NCBI GenBank assembly: GCA_937911045.1
Contig: CALEPX010000086.1
Coordinates: forward strand, 1-6,750
Length of the DNA: 6,750 nt
Direction of reading: 5' to 3'
Origin: an uncultured Fretibacterium sp.
GTDB lineage: Bacteria; Synergistota; Synergistia; Synergistales; Aminobacteriaceae
The position numbers and the translations under genes are program-made. This document shows positions 1 through 4,909 of this stretch, one piece after another; within the stretch, counting starts at the first letter, position 1; every line of letters starts with the position of its first letter. Under the pieces are notes generated by a model. The model was not told where the DNA came from. It searched no databases and was given only the letters and a program-made list of their open reading frames with translations.

Positions 1-478
1 TAAAAATATTGACAATCGCCGTGAAAATCACTGACAGGTTCAATTTCAGCTTGTTTGTAGAAGCCCCGGAAAGACCTTTCTTTTCTGTCGCGTCGTTCAA
101 GAGCGGCAGCAACCTTTTCAGCCGTGGCTCGGAGCCGTACCCGGAACATGGTATAAAGCGTGGAGCGTTCGAGCTCTGCTTCCTTTGAGAGTTCGTCCCG
201 TTTGATACCATCACAGAGCGCCTTATCTTTCAGCCGGAGTTGCACGACCACCCCCATGAGTTCTGAAAACGTCCGGTTTTCATCAACGGCGACATAGCCC
301 TGGATTTTTTCTTCCAACGTCACTGCAAACGCCTTTGCGAGTTTTTCAGCCTTTACGGGCGTTACCCCCCCGTCCGAGGGGCTGAACGTCGTGATTTCCT
401 TGCGCTACTTTCGTTTTCATTATACTCAATATATGCGGTAATGGTGAAAGTTTCACCGCGTTTTCTGATACTTGCCAT
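1..478 (-). pseudogene. Decayed tyrosine integrase, N-terminal part
   Basis: The gene starts at the ATG at 478-476, preceded on the minus strand by the strong ribosome site AAAGGGGGA. It opens with MASIRKRGETFTITAYIEYN, the typical start of the arm-type DNA-binding domain of integrative-element tyrosine integrases. That frame stops at 364-362. The homologous reading continues in another frame from about 400 (RKEITTFSPSDGG, then TPVKAEKLAKAFAVTLEEKI, then ENRTFSELM at about 281-255). The text then passes almost directly into a helix-turn-helix-like stretch (KRDELSKEAELERSTLYTMF) instead of the rest of the core-binding domain. Near 90-110 a second frame change leads to KKGLSGASTNKLKLNLSVIF, which resembles the helix before the catalytic domain. 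The catalytic domain (R-H-R-Y residues) would lie left of the window. Two frame changes and a probable deletion make a functional product unlikely. The family call is from recognised sequence style, not from a search. Confidence 0.8.
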
Positions 479-1118
479 AAAATCCCCCTTTCTTTATCGC
501 CTTACGCTGTGCCGTAAGCTTTTCCAGCGTGAACGCCTGTGCCTTGTCCATGCCGCTAAACTCCTGCAAGCTGTCACTGTCGGAAAGAAGCCCTGACAGC
601 ATAGACAGGAAAGCCGCCTTGTTATCCGTCAATGCGTGGAACGCAAACAGTATATCGGCATCCGCGCTGCCGTTAGCGTCATATTCTGCCCTGATCGCTT
701 CAATGTCCGCTTGCCCCATAGAATCACCGCAGCGGTTTAACAAGTCCGTATCACTCAGAAAAGCCGCCGTTGCTTCAATCTTTGCCGTTGCCTTGCGCTG
801 TTCTTCAAAGGCAAGAAGCCTGTCAAGAATCGGTTCGGAAAAATTCAATGCTACCTGTTCTTCATAAGTCCGTCCGGCGATGGGCTTGCTTGCTATCGAC
901 ACAATGTCGCTATACTCATATTCCCTATCTGATAAGGAAAGCGGCGCAATTCTGTAGACTTCGCACAGCTTTGAAAGCACTTCCAAGGACGGCTGTACTT
1001 TGCCGTTTTCCCAATTCCTCAAGGACGTCGGCGCGCATTCCAGCTTTTCTGCGACTTCTGCCTGATTCAAGCCTATGTTCAAACGAGCGGCTTTCAGTTT
1101 TTCTCCAAATGTTGCCAT
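453..1118 (-). CDS. Xre-family transcriptional regulator of the integrative element
   Basis: This is a DNA-binding regulator of 221 aa with an N-terminal HTH_3 (Cro/C1) domain at about residues 5-58, with the helices GLNQAEVAEKLECAPTSLRN and WENGKVQPSLEVLSKLCEVY. I chose the ATG at 1118-1116, which gives MATFGEKLKAAR. A TTG at 1130 would add four residues but sits directly against the AAAGGGG ribosome site, while the ATG lies 12 bases after it. Residues 60-221 are an Ala-, Asp- and Leu-rich C-terminal region that I do not recognise; it may be a dimerisation or effector domain. The last 26 bp overlap the start of the integrase gene, so its tail KKGGFYGKYQKTR is encoded by the integrase ribosome site and first codons. 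This implies co-transcription and probable translational coupling. A promoter with a palindromic box in its spacer lies just upstream, consistent with autoregulation. It probably controls element excision or integration (inference). Confidence 0.85.
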   Translation of the reverse strand: MATFGEKLKAARLNIGLNQAEVAEKLECAPTSLRNWENGKVQPSLEVLSKLCEVYRIAPLSLSDREYEYSDIVSIASKPIAGRTYEEQVALNFSEPILDRLLAFEEQRKATAKIEATAAFLSDTDLLNRCGDSMGQADIEAIRAEYDANGSADADILFAFHALTDNKAAFLSMLSGLLSDSDSLQEFSGMDKAQAFTLEKLTAQRKAIKKGGFYGKYQKTR

Positions 1119-1153
1119 ATGATAACACAACCCCTTTCATGTTTTTCGAAGAT

Positions 1154-1182
1154 ATTTTATCCCAATCAGATTGAGATTGCAA
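1154..1182 (-). promoter_or_regulatory. Promoter for the Xre regulator/integrase operon
   Basis: Read on the minus strand, a -35 box TTGCAA (1182-1177), a 17-base spacer and a -10 box TAAAAT (1159-1154) lie 36 bases before the start codon of the Xre gene. Both boxes are near the sigma-70/sigma-A consensus and the spacer is ideal. The palindromic box at 1163-1173 lies in the spacer, so a bound repressor would block RNA polymerase. The promoter is a sequence prediction only. Confidence 0.65.
1163..1173. promoter_or_regulatory. Putative operator 1 (CAATCAGATTG)
   Basis: This is a perfect inverted repeat, CAATC and GATTG around one central base, placed between the -35 and -10 boxes of the leftward promoter. 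A near copy lies at 1228-1238. Such short odd-length palindromes placed in promoter spacers are typical of Cro/C1-type repressors; assignment to the neighbouring Xre protein is inference. Confidence 0.5.
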
Positions 1183-1218
1183 GAAGAATTTTCACCTGAA
1201 ATAAATTTATTTCTTCGA

Positions 1219-1250
1219 TTGACCTATCAATTTGATTGTGGTTTTATAAT
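1219..1250 (+). promoter_or_regulatory. Possible divergent rightward promoter
   Basis: A perfect -10 box TATAAT at 1245-1250 is preceded by TTGACC at 1219-1224, but the spacer is 20 bases, longer than optimal, so activation or an alternative -35 may be needed. It would drive the small helix-turn-helix gene. Inverted repeats in the region include ATTGA-CCTA-TCAAT (1218-1231) and TTGTG/CACAA flanking the -10 box (1236-1240 and 1251-1255). Confidence 0.4.
1228..1238. promoter_or_regulatory. Putative operator 2 (CAATTTGATTG)
   Basis: This differs from operator 1 at two of eleven positions and keeps the right half-site GATTG. It lies between the -35 and -10 candidates of the rightward promoter. 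The centre-to-centre distance to operator 1 is 65 bp. Two related boxes, each covering one of two divergent promoters, suggest a shared regulator. Confidence 0.4.
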
Positions 1251-1265
1251 CACAAAACAATTATA

Positions 1266-1457
1266 TTGACTTTCACGGACGCAATTCAAATGAGAATGAA
1301 AGGAGAACATTACCGTTTCCCCGCATTTGCAATCCGCACCCTTGTAAAACGTGGCGCATTTCTTGTCATACAGGTAGGTAACCGCATGTACATAGTGCGT
1401 GACGTGTTCGCCGACTATATGCAGAAAGGGGGAGAAGCCTTTATTGCTTCACATTGA
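1266..1457 (+). CDS. Small helix-turn-helix (excisionase-like) DNA-binding protein
   Basis: The 63-aa product resembles the small winged-helix excisionase/MerR-like proteins found near integrases of Firmicutes integrative elements. It has an N-terminal LTFTDAIQM segment, a recognition-type stretch FAIRTLVKRGAFLVIQVGNR and a C-terminal helix IVRDVFADYMQKGGE. The usual layout of such proteins (helix, turn, RTLVK-G, then G-N-R wing) is what I rely on. The start is uncertain. TTG at 1266 gives the best family-like N-terminus but has no ribosome site; ATG at 1290 has a weak GGA-type site; the longest frame begins at a TTG at 1236. It runs divergently from the Xre/integrase operon and is followed by an ORF overlapping it by 14 bp. 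An excisionase or recombination-directionality role is plausible but unproven. Confidence 0.6.
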   Translation: MTFTDAIQMRMKGEHYRFPAFAIRTLVKRGAFLVIQVGNRMYIVRDVFADYMQKGGEAFIASH

Positions 1458-1608
1458 CAGTAGAAATTTCAAAGTCAAGCCCACGGACAAGGATATGACT
1501 GTCAAGCAGATTGCGGCAAGCTTGACCGGTGGGCGAGGAAGTCGTTCAGGTACAAGTGGCAGTACTAATGACAGTAACACGGAAAGTCAAGAGGCATTCG
1601 GGGGTTAG
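1444..1608 (+). CDS. Small hypothetical protein with Ser/Gly/Thr-rich tail
   Basis: This is a 54-codon ORF starting at TTG, 9 bases after the strong ribosome site GGGGGAG (1428-1434), which lies inside the preceding gene. The two genes overlap by 14 bp. The frame is also open upstream to a GTG at 1399. The product has an N-terminal half with DSRNFKVKPTDKDMTVKQIA followed by a low-complexity tail rich in Gly, Ser, Thr and Asn ending in SQEAFGG. I do not recognise the family. It could be a genuine small accessory protein of the element or the 3' remnant of a larger gene. Overlap and spacing suggest translational coupling with the helix-turn-helix gene. Confidence 0.4.
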   Translation: MLHIDSRNFKVKPTDKDMTVKQIAASLTGGRGSRSGTSGSTNDSNTESQEAFGG

Positions 1609-1716
1609 ACAGTCCGCAAACTCCCCAGACCGACAAAAATTAGAGATCTTTTTACTCCCTCTTCAATAATTAACGCTCGGATACGGAAACCCGTGAAAAA
1701 TTGTCGTTATAATATC
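1609..1716. other. Non-coding stretch at the presumed element boundary
   Basis: No gene is visible here. The stretch is AT-rich and contains an isolated TATAAT at 1708-1713 without a good -35 box, and a short imperfect hairpin (GGGG...CCCC with a GTT/AAC extension, about 1600-1627) around the preceding stop codon, without a T-run. It separates integrative-element-type genes from the metabolic genes, so the element edge or a deletion junction may lie here. I could not identify an attachment site or direct repeat. Confidence 0.3.
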
Positions 1717-1745
1717 TTGTGTTTTATTACGGTTCTCTATATAAT
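1717..1745 (+). promoter_or_regulatory. Promoter for the flavoprotein gene
   Basis: TTGTGT (1717-1722) and a perfect TATAAT (1740-1745) are separated by exactly 17 bases, and lie 51 bases before the start codon. No operator-like repeat is obvious nearby. It probably also transcribes the downstream binding-protein remnant, since no clear promoter is seen in the 54-base gap between the two genes. Confidence 0.65.
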
Positions 1746-1796
1746 CATTTTATTCCACGATTCTCCGAATAATTTTTTAGTAAGGATGTGGCATTT

Positions 1797-3869
1797 ATGG
1801 ATATTTCAAGACGAAATTTTTTGAAAACCGCGGCGGTAGGTTCCTTGGGCGTTGCAGCTGTCACGGTTATGGGAAGCAGTGCTTTCGCTGAGGAAGCTGT
1901 GTACACTCCGGGAGTATATTCGGCTTCAGCTGATGGCATCGGTGTCGTCACCGTAACTATGAAGTTTAGCGAGACAAGTATACTCGAATGTATTGTTGAC
2001 ACGTCGAACGAAACTGAAGGCATCGGCAAGGAAAAGGGCGCAAAATTCGCCAGCGAGATTCTCAAACGGCAAAATTCTGAGATTGACGCTGTGACCGGAG
2101 CTACTATGACTTCAACGGCTGTAAAAAAAGCGGCTGATAACTGCATAGCTCAGGCAAAAGGAATGGCAAAACCTTTAGTAGCTGCCAGCCTTCTGAACAA
2201 ATCAGGAACGTTGCGCTACGATGACAAAGGCTTCTGTATAATGAGCAGGGGAGAATATTTTGAGGCAACTAAGCCTGAAATCGGGGAAATTTCCGGCACT
2301 GAGAGCTATGACGTCGTTGTTATCGGCGCAGGAAATGGCGGTTTGGTTGCGGCTGCTTCTGCTGCTGACTTGGGCGCAAAAGTTGTCTTGCTTGAAAAGT
2401 CCGGCGGAGTTACTATGTGGGCTGGCGAAATCGGCGCGATCAATTCAAGAGTTGAGCGTGAAAAGTACGGTGTGCATTATAGCGACGAGGAAGTACAGGA
2501 AATCGCCAACGACATTTGCCGCTATGCAAGCTACGGCTGCGACCAGAGATTGATCGAACTGTATTGCAAAAATTCAGGGCGAACGATGGACTGGGTATGC
2601 GATCAGCTTGACAAGAAAAATATTGACTTCATGGTCGAGACCGATATGAAGGATACGCTCTACAAAAATGTCCCTCATCAGCACTGCGCATATATCAAAG
2701 GAACGTTGACGGAAATGGGTCCCAACCAGCTCGGAAGTCAGATAGCTAATCCCGCGTGGGTCGAAATCATCAAGGAAAAAGGCGGAGTGATTCGCTTTAA
2801 TACCACGGCTCTGAAACTTGAGCAAGATTCTTCCGGGCGAGTTACTGGAGTGATAGTTCGAAATGAGGACGGCTCACTCTCACGTATCAACGGAACTAAG
2901 GGCGTAGTCGTATCAACCGGAGGCTTCAGCGGCAACACAGCAATGATGGACGTTATGGGCGTGGTCGATCACAGATATGCGGCGAATACAATGGGCTGCG
3001 TTGGAAGGCTCGGAGACGGAATCAGAATGTGTGTCTGGGCAGGCGCGGCGATTGATGACGATATGGCTGGAGGCATAATGCTTTTCGATCGCGGAGCTGT
3101 AGCTTCGGATCATCATGTAGGACCGGAATATATCGAGAGCCTAAATGATATTTGGTGGTCAGGGTCTCAGCCTTGGCTCAAGGTCAATACTCTTGGGCAG
3201 CGTTTCTGCAATGAGGACGGACCTTATGATTTTCAGTGCCATGCGATTACCAATCAGCCGGGGCATTTCGCTTATCAAATTTTCGACAGCAATTACTGGT
3301 CTGATGTCGTGAGCTTCCATACTACAATATGCAGCCGTGTTGTTGCTGTACCCGGTGCGCAAAATTCTGAAGTTCTTCCCGGAGTATGTCCTGTGACAAC
3401 TGGCGAGGATTTCAGGAAAACGTTCCTTCAGGGCGCGTTGGATTCCGGAAAACTTATCGAGGCGAACACTCTTGAGGAACTTGCTGATCGTCTCGGGCTG
3501 AAAGGTGAGGCGGCAAAAACGTTCCTTGCTTCTGTTGAGCGTTACAACGAGCTTGCGGACAAAGGCTTTGATGAGGACTTCGGCAAAATGAAGAGCAGGC
3601 TGACTCCGGTACGCAAAGCTCCGTTCTATGGGATTGCTATGAGCAGCTGGATTCTTTGCAGTCTTGGCGGCGTGAGGGTCAACACAAATCTTCAGGCGAT
3701 CCACGATGACGGTTCCGCGATCGAAGGGCTTTATGTTATCGGCAATGACATGGGAGGCTTCTTCAGACATACGTACCCGCAGTTCTATGCAGGTCTCGCT
3801 CACGGTAAGACAACATGCTTTGCGCGTCTGGCCACTCTTCACGCTATGACGGGTTCTGTTTACGAGTAG
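1797..3869 (+). CDS. Tat-exported FMN/FAD flavoprotein reductase (fumarate/urocanate-reductase superfamily)
   Basis: This 690-aa exported flavoenzyme probably reduces an external organic electron acceptor. ATG at 1797 is preferred because AAGGA (1782-1786) lies 10 bases upstream; a GTG at 1788 would add three residues. The N-terminus has a complete twin-arginine motif, SRRNFLK at residues 4-10, a hydrophobic core, and a cleavage region near SAFAEE. Residues about 37-121 form an FMN_bind domain with the attachment motif DAVTGAT (97-103); Thr103 would be flavinylated by ApbE. Residues about 171-685 are an FAD_binding_2 domain with VVVIGAGNGG (173-182) and Glu200 after the second strand. There is no haem domain, so electrons would arrive through the bound FMN. 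At positions where fumarate reductases carry the catalytic Arg (RFxNE-xTTRD) this protein has Tyr477. The HHTMGG motif reads LCSLGG (620-625), and the GxNRLGG motif is replaced by FFRHTYPQFY (655-664). The substrate is therefore unknown and probably not fumarate. It is the first gene of a two-gene unit with the binding-protein remnant. Confidence 0.88.
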   Translation: MDISRRNFLKTAAVGSLGVAAVTVMGSSAFAEEAVYTPGVYSASADGIGVVTVTMKFSETSILECIVDTSNETEGIGKEKGAKFASEILKRQNSEIDAVTGATMTSTAVKKAADNCIAQAKGMAKPLVAASLLNKSGTLRYDDKGFCIMSRGEYFEATKPEIGEISGTESYDVVVIGAGNGGLVAAASAADLGAKVVLLEKSGGVTMWAGEIGAINSRVEREKYGVHYSDEEVQEIANDICRYASYGCDQRLIELYCKNSGRTMDWVCDQLDKKNIDFMVETDMKDTLYKNVPHQHCAYIKGTLTEMGPNQLGSQIANPAWVEIIKEKGGVIRFNTTALKLEQDSSGRVTGVIVRNEDGSLSRINGTKGVVVSTGGFSGNTAMMDVMGVVDHRYAANTMGCVGRLGDGIRMCVWAGAAIDDDMAGGIMLFDRGAVASDHHVGPEYIESLNDIWWSGSQPWLKVNTLGQRFCNEDGPYDFQCHAITNQPGHFAYQIFDSNYWSDVVSFHTTICSRVVAVPGAQNSEVLPGVCPVTTGEDFRKTFLQGALDSGKLIEANTLEELADRLGLKGEAAKTFLASVERYNELADKGFDEDFGKMKSRLTPVRKAPFYGIAMSSWILCSLGGVRVNTNLQAIHDDGSAIEGLYVIGNDMGGFFRHTYPQFYAGLAHGKTTCFARLATLHAMTGSVYE

Positions 3870-3923
3870 GGAATCACACAAATTTTTTTGCGCAAATTGT
3901 CGGATTGACGCTGACACAAGAGA
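3870..3923 (+). other. Intergenic gap between flavoprotein and binding-protein genes
   Basis: This 54-base gap has no convincing promoter or terminator. It contains a T-run followed by the palindrome TTTGCGCAAA (about 3887-3896), which is too short and in the wrong order to be an intrinsic terminator. The downstream start codon has only the weak AAGAG site next to it, so translation of the binding protein may be inefficient. Confidence 0.4.
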
Positions 3924-4571
3924 ATGTATAAAACCGCAGGCGTCAATGCAGTAATGGTTTTAGCAGTGTGTGTCGCGGGAGTTCTTCTCGGAACTCAGAG
4001 TGCTTCAGCTTTGGATCTGGGCAATCTTGATGTTTCGAAAATTACGCTCGCTTACGTCCCGACAACGATGAATAACCCGTTCTGGAGCGCAATGATGGGC
4101 GGCATCACGAAAGAAATGCAGGCTCTCGGCATGGATCCAGCCAAACAGTTACTCACAGTTGACGCAAATTCAGATCAGGCAAAAATGAACAATTACGTTA
4201 GCGATTTGATCAACCAGAATGTTAGCGCAATCATTCTTGCCCCGATGGATACGTCAGGCGTAACAGAAGCTTTGCAGGCGTGCGTCGATGCAGGAATACC
4301 GGTTATCAACGTCGATACACCAGTTGCGCGTACGGATCTTGTCGCGTCGAGCATTGCTTCGGATAATTACACCGCCGGAGTTCTTTGCGCTAAGGACATG
4401 ATGTCGAAACTTCCGAAAGGCTCAAAAGTCGCTGTGTTCAATCAGGCTTCGGCAACAGCTTGTGAACAGTGTGAGTCAGGTTTCAAGACAACAGTCGGCG
4501 ATTATTTCAACATTGTTAGGAGAACTTTGCCCGAACGGAAATCTGAAGCGAGTTTCAGGTCGTGTGACTGA
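3924..4571 (+). pseudogene. RbsB-type periplasmic sugar-binding protein, 3'-truncated
   Basis: The reading frame encodes 215 aa, against roughly 300-330 for complete members of the Peripla_BP_4 (ribose/galactose/AI-2-type ABC transporter) family. The first about 30 residues are a signal peptide (hydrophobic VMVLAVCVAGVLLG, cleavage after SASA) without a lipobox cysteine. The mature part follows the family closely: KITLAYVPTTMNNPFWSAMM, the SDQAKMNNYVSDLINQNV helix, AIILAPMDTSG, GIPVINVDTPV, ASDNYTAGVLCAKDM, then the start of the second domain, KVAVFNQASATACEQCESGF. Homology ends near residue 197 (about 4515). The remaining residues (RRTLPERKSEASFRSCD) are arginine-rich and unlike the family, and a stop follows. 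The missing 100 or more residues include most of the C-terminal lobe, so ligand binding should be lost. The frame upstream of the ATG is closed by a TGA 9 bases before it, so the start is fixed at or after 3924. No permease or ATPase gene follows. Confidence 0.8.
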
Positions 4572-4572
4572 G
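4515..4572 (+). other. Probable deletion or recombination junction
   Basis: Near 4515 the binding-protein homology stops abruptly while the reading frame continues for about 18 unrelated codons. In the +1-shifted frame an open stretch (from before the junction to 4695) continues with more protein-like sequence (NGNLKRVSGRVTEMLKPL and onward). This fits a deletion fusing the binding protein to the tail of another gene, or a frameshift plus divergence. The exact breakpoint cannot be set without an intact homologue. Confidence 0.45.
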
Positions 4573-4695
4573 ATGTTAAAGCCGCTTTCTATAATGGAAC
4601 TTGATGAAATTCTTCTGAGTTGCGATTTGATTTTGGATTATTCTGCTAGTTTTACGCGTGAAGGGCTTGTAATATTTTTATTAGGGAGGTGTTGA
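4573..4695 (+). CDS. Small unrecognised ORF, possible tail of a lost gene
   Basis: This is a 40-codon frame beginning at an ATG one base after the stop of the binding-protein remnant. The same frame is open upstream through about 4462, overlapping the binding-protein sequence. The product is helical and hydrophobic (MELDEILLSCDLILDYSASF, ending in GLVIFLLGRC). I do not recognise it. No ribosome site precedes the ATG, so it is more likely the 3' end of a gene whose 5' part was deleted than an independent gene. It ends three bases before the next ATG, an arrangement typical of consecutive operon genes. Confidence 0.25.
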   Translation: MLKPLSIMELDEILLSCDLILDYSASFTREGLVIFLLGRC

Positions 4696-4697
4696 GT

Positions 4698-4859
4698 ATG
4701 CAAAGAGTATTCTTTTCGAAGCCTTCAGTGGAATGGATATTCGCATTATCGAGATTATGTCTCTATCATTTACAGGGAAAAGAACGCTCTCGTAATATAT
4801 GCGCACTGAGACCGAGCATAAATTATGACGTGGCAAAAAACCGCGGAGCTAGTGTATAG
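4698..4859 (+). CDS. Small hypothetical ORF with a strong ribosome-binding site
   Basis: This is a 53-codon ORF with a near-perfect ribosome site, AGGGAGG (4683-4689), 8 bases before the ATG. The product (starts MQRVFFSKPSVEW, ends DVAKNRGASV) is basic and cysteine-containing and is not recognised. In the frame one base ahead, after the TGA at 4693-4695, another stretch is open to 4809. It reads like folded protein (QWNGYSHYRDYVSIIYREKN then ALVIYAH), so the annotated frame may be a product of a frameshift in a real gene. The ribosome site is the only strong evidence for this start. Confidence 0.3.
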   Translation: MQRVFFSKPSVEWIFALSRLCLYHLQGKERSRNICALRPSINYDVAKNRGASV

Positions 4860-4909
4860 AACAAGCTGATTACCGATGGCTCTGACTGTCCCTCACCGGC
4901 GAGAATAAA
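4860..4909. other. Short gap between convergent transcription units
   Basis: Rightward small frames and the leftward chemoreceptor gene converge here. A near-palindrome CTCACCGGCGAG (4892-4903) is present, but it has no loop and no T-run on either strand, so I do not call a terminator. Confidence 0.3.

Noticed and set aside
529..1174. Rightward open frames opposite the Xre gene
   Set aside because: They are antisense to a gene with a clear helix-turn-helix domain, have no ribosome sites and no protein-family character.
1599..1627. Hairpin GGGG...CCCC after the 54-codon ORF as an intrinsic terminator
   Set aside because: The stem is imperfect, the loop is long and no T-run follows.
3885..3900. 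TTTGCGCAAA with adjacent T-run as a terminator after the flavoprotein
   Set aside because: The T-run precedes the palindrome on the coding strand and the stem is only five base pairs without a loop.
3159..3917. Leftward 252-codon open frame opposite the flavoprotein
   Set aside because: It lies antisense within conserved FAD-domain coding sequence and its product is rich in Arg, Ser and His with no recognisable motif; a shadow frame.
4693..4809. In-frame TGA at 4693-4695 as selenocysteine (RC-TGA-VC context)
   Set aside because: The Cys-X-X-Cys-like context is suggestive, but no convincing SECIS hairpin follows the TGA, the upstream gene is unrecognised, and a strong ribosome site overlaps the stop; a plain stop is simpler.
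4892..4903. CTCACCGGCGAG palindrome as a bidirectional terminator
   Set aside because: There is no loop and no T-run on either side; it may be chance or a protein site.
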